The position numbers were made by a program, and so were the translations under genes. A stretch of DNA of 42,350 bases from Nitrospirota bacterium (lineage in GTDB: Bacteria > Nitrospirota > Thermodesulfovibrionia > Thermodesulfovibrionales > UBA6898). The DNA lies in the NCBI GenBank assembly GCA_021814475.1, contig JAKAIE010000021.1, forward strand, positions 1 to 42,350, in the 5' to 3' direction. Within the stretch, counting starts at the first letter, position 1. Every line of letters starts with the position of its first letter. The notes beneath the pieces are model-generated. The model ran no database searches. It had not been told where the DNA came from and worked only from the letters and a program-made list of their open reading frames with translations. Positions 33,613 to 40,514 of the stretch are shown piece by piece.

Positions 33613-35823
33613 TTATTTGAAATCCGTGTCGTAGACCGGCTCAGCAGTTTCGATCTCCGGAAGCGCCCTGAACTCCGCAAGGCCTTCTTCGACCGACTGC
33701 TTTGCCCTCAGTGTGATCCTGTAGGTGAAGCCGTGATGGGCGCTGGCTATGACCGAAGCGCCCTTCGAGGCGATGACAGCCGCTGCTTTTTCATTCCCGG
33801 TGTCTTGCCTGAAGGTGACGAACAGCTCACCCTCGACATAACGGTTCTGCTTGACAGCGAACTCCCTCTTCTTTCCCGAGGTGATTGCGGAGAGGCTCGC
33901 CGCCTCCTTGACGATATGCGGTGTCAGGAAGATGAGCAGGTTCGTTTTTTCCTTGTTAACCGACTTTTGCTTGAAGATGTACCCGAGGACCGGGATATCG
34001 CCCAGGAAAGGGATCTTGGTGACGTTGACCTCGTCTTTTTCCTGCATGAGTCCGCCGATAACAACGGTGCTGTTGTCCTTCACGACGACGGATGTCTTGG
34101 TGGAACGCTTTGTCGTCGTGGGTCCGATAGTGGTCAGGATAGTTTCAGAGCCCTGCTGGAGGGCCGAGATCTCCTGGTAGATATCTAGCTTGACATAGTC
34201 TCCCTCGGTGATCTGGGGGGTGAGCCTCAGCGTGATGCCGACGTCTTTTCTTTCGATAGAGTCCATCACGGTACCCGTTGTGGTGAGGTCACGCTCCCTC
34301 TTCCCGATGAACGGCACATTCTCGCCGACTACGATCTCGGCCTCTTTGTTGTCGGAGGTCAGCAACTGAGGGGTCGAGAGTACATTGATGCTGTCCCTGA
34401 ATTCACTGAGGCTGAAAAGGGCGGCGAAGCCCGGGACACTGAGGTTCGTTGTCTGTGTCGCACCATTCACTGTGGAGGTTACGGGGATGTTAAGGAAATT
34501 GCCCATGCCGCCCATGGTGAAGCCTGCGAGGCCCGACAGTATCGACGAAAGAGCGGAACTGTCGATCTGGCCGACCCCTCCGATGACGACCGGGTTCCCT
34601 CCCTGTGTGGCGGTGGCCCTCCATTTCGTCCCTGCGTCGAGCAGTTTGCTGATCGACGCCTCAACGATCATCGCTTCTACGTAGACCTGCTTTCTCCTGC
34701 GGTCGAGCTGCTTGAGCATCGCGGCTATGTTCTGGTAATCAGCAGGAGAGGCCATGACCACGATCGCGTTCGTCGCCTTGTCCGGGGTTATCGTGATGCC
34801 GCCCGCGGATTCAAAAGGGCTTGCCTGCGCAGCAGGAGCGCCGGGCGCTGCCGGCCTTGCGTTTTGCAGGCCTCTGATCATCCCCTCCAGGACCTTCGCC
34901 AGTTCGGTCGCATCCGCGTTTTCGAGGAAGTAGACATTGATCCTTCCCTGTGCCTCGGGCGAGGGCTTGTCGATCATGCCGATCAGGACCTTCATCGCCT
35001 CCCTGCCGCTCCTGTCCCCCGTGAGAATGACGGCGTTCAGCCTCTGGTCGCTCATTGCCAGGGCGCTGTCAATACTCATCTGGCCAGGCGCGATGCGCGC
35101 GCGGGCCCTGCCGAAACCGTCATTGAGGATCTTCATCACTGAATCAGCGTTCGCATATTTCAGAGGGATGACATCCGGCATGTCGGTTACGGAGGGTTTG
35201 TCGACCAGGTCCACGAGAGACAGCACCTTGTCGATATTCAGGCCCGAGTCGATGACCAGCAGGAGGTTGCCCGGCCCGAATATCGAGATGTGGCCGTCCT
35301 TCGAGATAAGCGGCTGGAAGAATTTAAGGGCGTCATCAGCGGATACGTACTTCAGGCTGATAAGCCGCGCGATGTACTCTTCGTTCGGCAACGGCCCCTC
35401 CGTCGATATCTTCAGCCCGCGCTGTTTCGCCTCTACAGAGGGGATTATCTTATAGGCGTCCACCCCGGAGGGGACGACCGTAAAGCCCTTGAGTTCAAGC
35501 ACCGAGGTGAAGAGGTTATAGGCGTCGTCGGAGGAGAGCTTCGAAGGCGCGATGATCGTGATCTTGCCCTTTACGCGATCGTCAAAGATGAAGTTCTTGC
35601 CGGTGATTTCGCTGATGAATTTTGCGACCGCAGAAAGCTCGACGTCGACGAAGTTGAAGGTGACCTTGCCGGACTTTGCTACGGGTTTCTTCACGTCTGC
35701 GTGGGGCTCCGTGTCCGAAGCCGCAAAGGCCGGAAGAGAGCCACACAGAAACACAAGGATGAAAAAAAGAGCGAGGACGCTGAAGGTGCGGTTACTGAGG
35801 GCAATAGATCTTGTAATTTTCAT
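33613..35823 (-). CDS. gspD: T2SS secretin GspD with extra C-terminal propeptide-like domain
   Basis: A 736-residue outer-membrane secretin. The signal peptide ends near FLCGSLPAFA. N0 starts at ~50 (VTFNFVDVELSAVAKFISEI), followed by N1-N3 (LKYANADSVMKILNDGFGRA; VYFLENADATELAKVLEGM) and the channel domain ~475-640 (TSDNKEAEIVVGENVPFIG, VIGGLMQEKDEV, PFLGDIPVLGYIF, LIFLTPHIV). Beyond the normal end, residues ~662-736 form an added ~75-residue domain (YVEGELFVTFRQ ... GFTYRITL ... SVEEGLAEFRALPEIETAEPVY) that looks like the N-terminal propeptide/inhibitor fold of subtilases. No Shine-Dalgarno precedes the ATG; a promoter lies directly in front of it. Confidence 0.93.
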   Translation of the reverse strand: MKITRSIALSNRTFSVLALFFILVFLCGSLPAFAASDTEPHADVKKPVAKSGKVTFNFVDVELSAVAKFISEITGKNFIFDDRVKGKITIIAPSKLSSDDAYNLFTSVLELKGFTVVPSGVDAYKIIPSVEAKQRGLKISTEGPLPNEEYIARLISLKYVSADDALKFFQPLISKDGHISIFGPGNLLLVIDSGLNIDKVLSLVDLVDKPSVTDMPDVIPLKYANADSVMKILNDGFGRARARIAPGQMSIDSALAMSDQRLNAVILTGDRSGREAMKVLIGMIDKPSPEAQGRINVYFLENADATELAKVLEGMIRGLQNARPAAPGAPAAQASPFESAGGITITPDKATNAIVVMASPADYQNIAAMLKQLDRRRKQVYVEAMIVEASISKLLDAGTKWRATATQGGNPVVIGGVGQIDSSALSSILSGLAGFTMGGMGNFLNIPVTSTVNGATQTTNLSVPGFAALFSLSEFRDSINVLSTPQLLTSDNKEAEIVVGENVPFIGKRERDLTTTGTVMDSIERKDVGITLRLTPQITEGDYVKLDIYQEISALQQGSETILTTIGPTTTKRSTKTSVVVKDNSTVVIGGLMQEKDEVNVTKIPFLGDIPVLGYIFKQKSVNKEKTNLLIFLTPHIVKEAASLSAITSGKKREFAVKQNRYVEGELFVTFRQDTGNEKAAAVIASKGASVIASAHHGFTYRITLRAKQSVEEGLAEFRALPEIETAEPVYDTDFK

Positions 35824-35829
35824 GTTGTT

Positions 35830-35858
35830 AGTATATTAACTATATCCCTTCAGGTCAA
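35830..35858 (-). promoter_or_regulatory. sigma70-type promoter abutting gspD, predicting a leaderless mRNA
   Basis: On the minus strand TTGACC (35858-35853) and TATACT (35835-35830), five of six matches each, are spaced by exactly 17 bp. The -10 ends six bases before the gspD ATG, so transcription would begin at or within one or two bases of the A of the start codon. No ribosome binding site is present between them. The -10 also lies in an imperfect palindrome GTTAGTATATTAAC. Confidence 0.5.
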
Positions 35859-35896
35859 TATGCCTCAAAAAGCAGACCCGCAGTTCTCCGGCGCGT

Positions 35897-36787
35897 TTAC
35901 CGGATCTGATAGGTCATGCTCATCGGCGCGTTGTTCCTTACGATATCGAGTTGCGCCCTGTCTATGCCCCTCAGGGCGGTGAAGGCCTGGAGGGCCGCCT
36001 CCGGGCTGGAGATCGTGAATTCATTGATTCTCAGCAGGATATCACCGTTCTGCAGTCCTAGGCTGCTGTAAATGCCGCCGGATCTCACCTCGCGCAGCAC
36101 AAAGCCCTGCTGCTTTCCGTCAACGATGTTCGGGATAAACCTGGCGTCGGTCAGGATATGGTCGGGCTTGTTTATCGCCTGCTGTATCCGCTCAGGATCG
36201 ACCTCGTATGTCGATTCACCCACCCTTTTGCCGAAGGAGGCGGGGGAGAGCGGAGAGCGGGGAACGGGATTCTTTATTTCACGGATGTCGGCGATGTCCT
36301 TGAGGGCTATCTCGATCTCTTTCCCCCTGGTCCCGATAAACACCTTTGTTTTTTCTATCCGGGAGAGCTTGCCGAGGCCGAAGACATCCGCGCCGATCCT
36401 GAATACGTCCTGCAGCCCGGTCTTGTCGGACATTATCGCATAGCTGAGATCACTGCGGCCGGCGACAGTTCCTATAAGCGTAATGTCGGTGCGGGATACT
36501 GCAGGACCGGTGCCCGGGGAAGATGCGGTGATCGGTTTCAGTTCACCCGCCGGAAATCCGAAGGGATTGCTCGCGAGTATCAGGGCATAGTCCCTCAGCG
36601 TGTACCTGGCCGGCAGGACGGTTTTTGGCAGGCCGGTTGCGGCCTTCACCCGGTTGCGGGCCGCCACCGAAACGATATCGCGGACGAGCAGCAGGCCGGA
36701 CAATGCAAGGAGCAGGGCCAGGCAGATATTGACCGCTTTCAAGGTCTTCGGGTTGTTGAACCGCCTCAGGACGTCAGATATCTGCAT
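35897..36787 (-). CDS. gspC: T2SS protein GspC with PDZ domain
   Basis: A 296-residue inner-membrane protein with a short cytosolic N-terminus, one membrane span (AVNICLALLLALSGLLLVRDI, residues 18-38), the homology region (LRDYALILASNPFGF; ITLIGTVAGRSDLSYAIMSD) and a C-terminal PDZ domain from ~210 (QGFVLREVRSGGIYSSLGLQNGDILLRINEF). GspC connects the inner-membrane platform to the secretin N0 domain and helps select substrates. It lies 33 bp after the tolC-like gene, and the 73-bp gap to gspD carries a separate promoter. Confidence 0.92.
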   Translation of the reverse strand: MQISDVLRRFNNPKTLKAVNICLALLLALSGLLLVRDIVSVAARNRVKAATGLPKTVLPARYTLRDYALILASNPFGFPAGELKPITASSPGTGPAVSRTDITLIGTVAGRSDLSYAIMSDKTGLQDVFRIGADVFGLGKLSRIEKTKVFIGTRGKEIEIALKDIADIREIKNPVPRSPLSPASFGKRVGESTYEVDPERIQQAINKPDHILTDARFIPNIVDGKQQGFVLREVRSGGIYSSLGLQNGDILLRINEFTISSPEAALQAFTALRGIDRAQLDIVRNNAPMSMTYQIR

Positions 36788-36792
36788 TGTTC

Positions 36793-36801
36793 ATTCTAGC
36801 A
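36793..36801 (-). promoter_or_regulatory. Extended -10 element in front of gspC
   Basis: Minus-strand TGCTAGAAT forms an extended -10 (TGn plus TAGAAT, five of six) five bases before the gspC ATG; no good -35 is seen 17 bp upstream. If used, it would also start transcription at the start codon, as proposed for gspD. Weak evidence. Confidence 0.25.
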
Positions 36802-36820
36802 CATTCAGCGGGTGCCCATG

Positions 36821-38107
36821 CTATCTCAGGCCCAGCGCTTTTTCGATGCTTGCCCGGCTGACCCGGTAATCGTAGAGAGCCCCGATATACTCGGTTTTGG
36901 CATTGCTGAGAGAGACCTCGGCGTCGGTCACCTCGATCGGATTGCCGACCCCTGCCGCGTACCTGCCGTTTGCGATATCGAGGTTCTCCGTCGCCTGTTT
37001 CACCGTCAGTTCTGTGTTCGCCACTCGCTCCTCCGCCTCGCCGAGGCCGAGATAATCCTGCTTCACCTCAAGAAAAATGTTCTGGCGGAAGGCCTCTTCG
37101 TTTGCCTTTGCGACCTCCAGGTTCGCCCTGGCCTCCGCAACCTGGTTCTTTGTGAGGTAGCCGCTGAAGATCGGGAAGGAAAGCGTCGCGCCGACACTCC
37201 AGCTGTTCTGGAGGGGAAAGCTCTCGCCCGTCCTGCTGTATCCGGCGTTGCCGGTCAGGAAGGGGTAGTAGCCTTTTTCGGCCAGTGCGACCGCCTTTTC
37301 CGCGGCTATTCTCCGGGATACGACAGCCTTGAGGTCCGGCCTGTTAGCATACGCTCTTTCGATAGCCTCGCCGAAGGTGATCGCATATTTCTGGAAGGAG
37401 AGATTGTCCTCGACCATATATTCCGGTGCGTCCTGGATTCCGAGGGCATTGTTCAGGGAGGTGATCGCTACCCGCTGTGCATTTTCGGCCCTTATTAGGT
37501 TCAGTTTAGCAGTGCTCAGGTCCACCTCCGCCTTGGTCACATCGAATTTCGGCTTGGTCCCCACTTCATAGAACCCCTTCGCCTGGTCAAGGTGCTTCAC
37601 AAACTGGCTGACTGTTTCTTCTGCCACATCCCTGGTCCTCCTGGTCTTCAGGACATTGAAATACGCCTGTTTGACATTAAAGATTATCGTATCGGTCGTG
37701 CTGCCGAGGTCGTCCCTGGAGGCCTCGAGGTTGAAGCTCTGGATGTCGACCTGGGTCTTTGTCGTGCCGAAGTCGTAGATGTTCTGGCTCAGGGAAAGAC
37801 TCGCCACATACTGATTGAATGAGCTGCTGCCGGCATTGAAGGCCTGCGAGGCTGACGCAGGTTTTACCCTGCTGTATCCGGCGGACATATCCAGCTGGGG
37901 GTAATAGTTCGCCCGGGCCTGCCCGACCCTGCTTTGGGCTGCGTCTACCGAATTCCTGGACGCGATAATGTTCGGGTGCCGTTCAGCGGCGATCGAGATT
38001 GCCCGGTCGAGCGTCAGGAGTTCCCCTTTCTTTATGATCTCCTGGGCGCCTGCGGCGCACGGGATGCTCAGTCCAAGCAGCAAGACGGATACTAGTATCC
38101 TTTTCAT
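36821..38107 (-). CDS. TolC-family outer-membrane channel protein
   Basis: A 428-residue outer-membrane efflux protein. The ATG at 38107 has GGAGGT five bases upstream and opens a signal peptide (MKRILVSVLLLGLSIPCAAG). Two TolC/OEP repeats are visible: LTLDRAISIAAERHPNIIASR ... RVGQARANYYPQLDMSAGY and FGEAIERAYANRPDLKAVVSRRI ... ALAEKGYYPFLTGNAGY. Long amphipathic helices form the periplasmic tunnel. Its SD overlaps the last codons of an eroded RND pump gene whose stop lies one base upstream, so it was once the outer-membrane partner of that pump. Today it heads the gsp operon. It may serve other exporters or type I secretion. Confidence 0.9.
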   Translation of the reverse strand: MKRILVSVLLLGLSIPCAAGAQEIIKKGELLTLDRAISIAAERHPNIIASRNSVDAAQSRVGQARANYYPQLDMSAGYSRVKPASASQAFNAGSSSFNQYVASLSLSQNIYDFGTTKTQVDIQSFNLEASRDDLGSTTDTIIFNVKQAYFNVLKTRRTRDVAEETVSQFVKHLDQAKGFYEVGTKPKFDVTKAEVDLSTAKLNLIRAENAQRVAITSLNNALGIQDAPEYMVEDNLSFQKYAITFGEAIERAYANRPDLKAVVSRRIAAEKAVALAEKGYYPFLTGNAGYSRTGESFPLQNSWSVGATLSFPIFSGYLTKNQVAEARANLEVAKANEEAFRQNIFLEVKQDYLGLGEAEERVANTELTVKQATENLDIANGRYAAGVGNPIEVTDAEVSLSNAKTEYIGALYDYRVSRASIEKALGLR

Positions 38108-38108
38108 G

Positions 38109-38290
38109 TTACACCTCCGCATTCTTATATCTTCCGATCGTAAGGGGCCTGGCAGTCCAGGTGTGCAGCCTGTCCCTATAGTAATAAACAACAGGGGTGA
38201 TGTACAGCGTCATGAGCATAAGCGTTATCACTCCGGCAAAGGCGTACATATTCAGTTCATAGCCGATGAACATGAGTGTGGTCAATGCCC
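38109..38290 (-). pseudogene. Remnant of an RND (AcrB/MdtB-type) efflux pump gene
   Basis: The last ~60 codons read TTLMFIGYELNMYAFAGVI then directly LTLMLMTLYITPVVYYYRDRL. In intact RND pumps the first block (GYELNMYAFAGVI) belongs to the segment before TM10-11, and LTLYITPV(I/V)Y is the TM12 end some 90 residues later, so an internal stretch is deleted in frame. Everything N-terminal to this (about 900 residues) is missing; codons upstream of 38290 have no RND similarity. The TAA stop lies one base before the tolC ATG. Clear pseudogene. Confidence 0.75.
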
Positions 38291-38293
38291 CCG

Positions 38294-38350
38294 GGCCTGC
38301 CGGGGCAGGCCGGATATGAATAAGTAAACTCGCGGAAGAAACGCCGCGAG
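38294..38350. repeat. Two GC-rich palindromes at the end of the RND remnant
   Basis: The first is GGCCTGCC-GG-GGCAGGCC (38294-38311). The second is CTCGCGG (38329-38335), an eight-base loop, CCGCGAG (38344-38350). They are 17 bp apart and begin within a few bases of the point where RND homology stops. They resemble REP/MITE-like extragenic palindromes and may mark the breakpoint that removed the pump gene. No copy elsewhere in the window was noticed. Confidence 0.5.
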
Positions 38351-38398
38351 CGGTCTTCCCTGGCATAATGTTAGCGCACACTTACATTTTATCATATT

Positions 38399-38428
38399 AA
38401 TGTACGCCACCCGCTCTTTATTTGTCAA
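38399..38428 (-). promoter_or_regulatory. Candidate promoter reading into tolC-gsp operon
   Basis: Minus-strand TTGACA (38428-38423) is a perfect -35 followed by 18 bp and TACATT (38404-38399, four of six). It lies between the IS and the RND remnant and points toward tolC and the T2SS genes. Its -35 touches the 16-bp target duplication, so the element inserted directly upstream of this promoter. Confidence 0.35.
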
Positions 38429-38444
38429 TGTCCGGCGCGGAGCC
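38429..38444 (+). repeat. Left 16-bp target-site duplication
   Basis: TGTCCGGCGCGGAGCC, identical and in the same orientation as 39887-39902 on the far side of the element. Long direct repeats of this size class are known for part of the IS1202 family. Confidence 0.9.
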
Positions 38445-39886
38445 TGTTACGCCAAATTAGAAATGTCCGCTTCTTACCAAATTAGAAATGTCCGGTTTTC
38501 ATTGTACCTGATCAGCTCCTTTAAAAGGCGTTCGTTTTGTGGTTATCGGTGATCGATGTTCATCCACTTCTGGCAAGAGCCCACGTGCTGCGAGACCAAG
38601 GTCTGTTTTTCATTTTCCGCCAGGGATGGTCGGCCGGTAGTGTACGCTTGGATTTCTTCTTGGGTATATGCACTTTTTTCTGTTTTTCAGGTCGCTGTGG
38701 CAGTTCTGTGTATTTCAGTGAGACCTCGTTATGCGTAATGACCATTGTCCCATCGAGTCTCTCCTCGACAATCACTTCAGAGGCCTTGATCTTCTCCTCG
38801 ATCTGATAGAACTTTGATCCATAAGCAACGGTCCAGTCGTTATTCAGTTTTCGTTCTGTTTTGACAGATAATATGCTTTTGAGGTTCAGCCCCTTTATCG
38901 AACGATGGACATCCGCCTTTTCTTTAGGTTCTACTGAGAATCTGTTGTTATACACAGGGAGATACGTCTCCAGGAACACATTGGCTTCTTCGATACTCTT
39001 AATCCCCTTTAAGCGCATCTCCTTGACCAGGCGGTCCTGAAGCGTTCCAAACAGCCTCTCGACTCTGCCTTTTGCTTGTGGCGAATAGGCATGGATTACT
39101 TCAACCTGCAACTCCGCCATTGCCCGCTCAAACTGGCTCAGGTACTCTTCGTCTGATTCTTCTTTCTTGGGGGATTTATACGTTGTGTGACGATCGAGAT
39201 AAACGCTCAAAGGCAGTCCATACTTCTTCGTGTACTTCATGAAACTGTCCATTGCTGGCATCGTCCCCTCGTATTCGTAAAACCTACCAAACACCTCCCC
39301 TGTGGCATCGTCGATATAGCCCATCAGAACGCACTTCGGCCCTCGTCCTTCGAACCAGTCATGATGAGACCCATCTATCTGAATCATCTCTCCATAATGC
39401 GATCGACGAGGTCGCCACTTCCTATATGAACCCCGCTTCTTTCGTTTCTTCCAGTCGCCCGAGTCGATTAGCCATAACCGCAATGTCTCATCGCTTATGC
39501 TGATCCCATTGAGCTCCTGCAGTTTCTCAGCAGCCAGTGTCGGGCCAAACCCCTCATAATGCTTTCTGTAAAGCCGGACTATCTTATCCTTGGTTCTCCC
39601 TGCCGTCTTCCGGTTAGATACCATCCCCCGGTGCCTATGGATTATCCCCTCATCCCCTTCTTCGTGTATCCTCTCAGTGATCCTCCGGACCTGCCGTGCG
39701 CTCAACGACAGCATCTCGGCTGCAGCTATCTGTGATATCTCCCCCTCCATCACTTTCCGTATTACATGAAGCCGCTTCGCCTCTTTCCTCGTCATTACCA
39801 AAATGTCCTTTCCTGCCATCCCGCCTCCTCACAAAAAAAGGCAGTCTAACATTCTTAAATGCGGACATTTCTATTTTGGTATGACA
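38445..39886 (-). mobile_element. Complete IS1202-like insertion sequence, 1442 bp
   Basis: The element has one intact transposase gene, matching ends and perfect target duplications. The ends are 26-bp inverted repeats agreeing at 22 positions, both beginning TGT: 38445-38470 and the complement of 39861-39886. At the left end the core CCAAATTAGAAATGTCCG occurs twice, at 38452-38469 and 38477-38494, as a direct repeat 25 bp apart, suggesting a second transposase-binding site. It inserted between the RND remnant/tolC side and lemA without disrupting a gene. Intact ends and repeats point to a recent insertion. Confidence 0.9.
38560..39819 (-). CDS. IS1202/ISNCY-type DDE transposase
   Basis: A 419-residue intact transposase. 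GAGGAGG lies five bases before the ATG at 39819. Residues ~1-60 are a helix-turn-helix (RKVMEGEISQIAAAEMLSLS, QVRRITERI) like IS481/IS1202 proteins, with a second HTH (ISDETLRLWLI). The integrase core has MIQIDGSHHDWFEG (first Asp), LSVYLDRHTTY (second Asp) and SPQAKGRVERLFGTLQDRLV (Glu), the DDE triad. The C-terminal part carries a basic tail (KKVHIPKKKSKRTLP). It should cut and join the element ends to produce the long direct repeats seen. Confidence 0.92.
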   Translation of the reverse strand: MAGKDILVMTRKEAKRLHVIRKVMEGEISQIAAAEMLSLSARQVRRITERIHEEGDEGIIHRHRGMVSNRKTAGRTKDKIVRLYRKHYEGFGPTLAAEKLQELNGISISDETLRLWLIDSGDWKKRKKRGSYRKWRPRRSHYGEMIQIDGSHHDWFEGRGPKCVLMGYIDDATGEVFGRFYEYEGTMPAMDSFMKYTKKYGLPLSVYLDRHTTYKSPKKEESDEEYLSQFERAMAELQVEVIHAYSPQAKGRVERLFGTLQDRLVKEMRLKGIKSIEEANVFLETYLPVYNNRFSVEPKEKADVHRSIKGLNLKSILSVKTERKLNNDWTVAYGSKFYQIEEKIKASEVIVEERLDGTMVITHNEVSLKYTELPQRPEKQKKVHIPKKKSKRTLPADHPWRKMKNRPWSRSTWALARSG

Positions 39887-39902
39887 TGTCCGGCGCGGAG
39901 CC
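39887..39902 (+). repeat. Right 16-bp target-site duplication
   Basis: Perfect copy of 38429-38444. Removing the element and one copy restores a continuous intergenic sequence running into the lemA leader. Confidence 0.9.
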
Positions 39903-39946
39903 CTGAAGGATAGTTTCTTGAGGTTCGAATATGATAAAGTGTTTCT

Positions 39947-40507
39947 ATGGGTGTCTTCCTGATCGGTTTCATTGCAGTAGCCATTGTGGTCTGGCCGATC
40001 CTGATCTATAACCGTCTCGTCAGACTCAGAAGCGGGATCCTGTCAGCCTGGTCCCAGATAGACGTCCAACTGAAGCGACGCCACGATCTCATCCCCAATC
40101 TCGTGTCTGCGGTTAAGGGCTATATGGATTTCGAAAGGGAGACCCTGGAACGGGTGACCGCGGCCAGGGCCCGGGCTGTTGCAGCTCATGGGGTGAGGGA
40201 GAAAGGTCTGGCAGAAAATATCCTCAGTGATATGCTCGGGAGGCTTTTTCTGGTCGTCGAAAACTACCCGGAGCTCAGGAGCAGTGAAAATGTGCTCCGG
40301 CTCCAGGAGGAATTGACGACCACCGAGAACCGGATAGCCTTTGCGCGCCAGTTCTATAACGATCTCGTCGCCTCTTTTAACGCCCGGCTGGACATTTTCC
40401 CCGATACCCTGGTTGCTGCCGCCTTTTCCTTCAGTCCCTATGAGTACTTCTCTGCAGACGTCCCGGACCGGAGCGTGCCGAGGGCCGATATCTCCCCCGG
40501 GAAATAG
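39947..40507 (+). CDS. LemA family protein
   Basis: A 186-residue protein with an N-terminal membrane helix (FLIGFIAVAIVVWPILIYN) and the LemA four-helix domain (RLRSGILSAWSQIDVQLKRRHDLIPNLV, ERETLERVTAARARA, LFLVVENYPELRSSENVLRLQEEL, RIAFARQFYND). The C-terminal SFSPYEYFSAD is the usual end. LemA proteins have a short N-terminus outside and a large cytosolic helical body; their role is not settled. They are often encoded with M48 peptidases, as here (7 bp to the next ATG). No Shine-Dalgarno is evident before the ATG. Confidence 0.93.
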   Translation: MGVFLIGFIAVAIVVWPILIYNRLVRLRSGILSAWSQIDVQLKRRHDLIPNLVSAVKGYMDFERETLERVTAARARAVAAHGVREKGLAENILSDMLGRLFLVVENYPELRSSENVLRLQEELTTTENRIAFARQFYNDLVASFNARLDIFPDTLVAAAFSFSPYEYFSADVPDRSVPRADISPGK

Positions 40508-40514
40508 CGGCTCC

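Noticed and set aside
38351..38428. dif/Xer-like site next to the IS (ATTTTATCATATTAATG region)
   Set aside because: Aligned to the dif consensus, the arms match poorly and spacing is off, so it does not support Xer targeting here.
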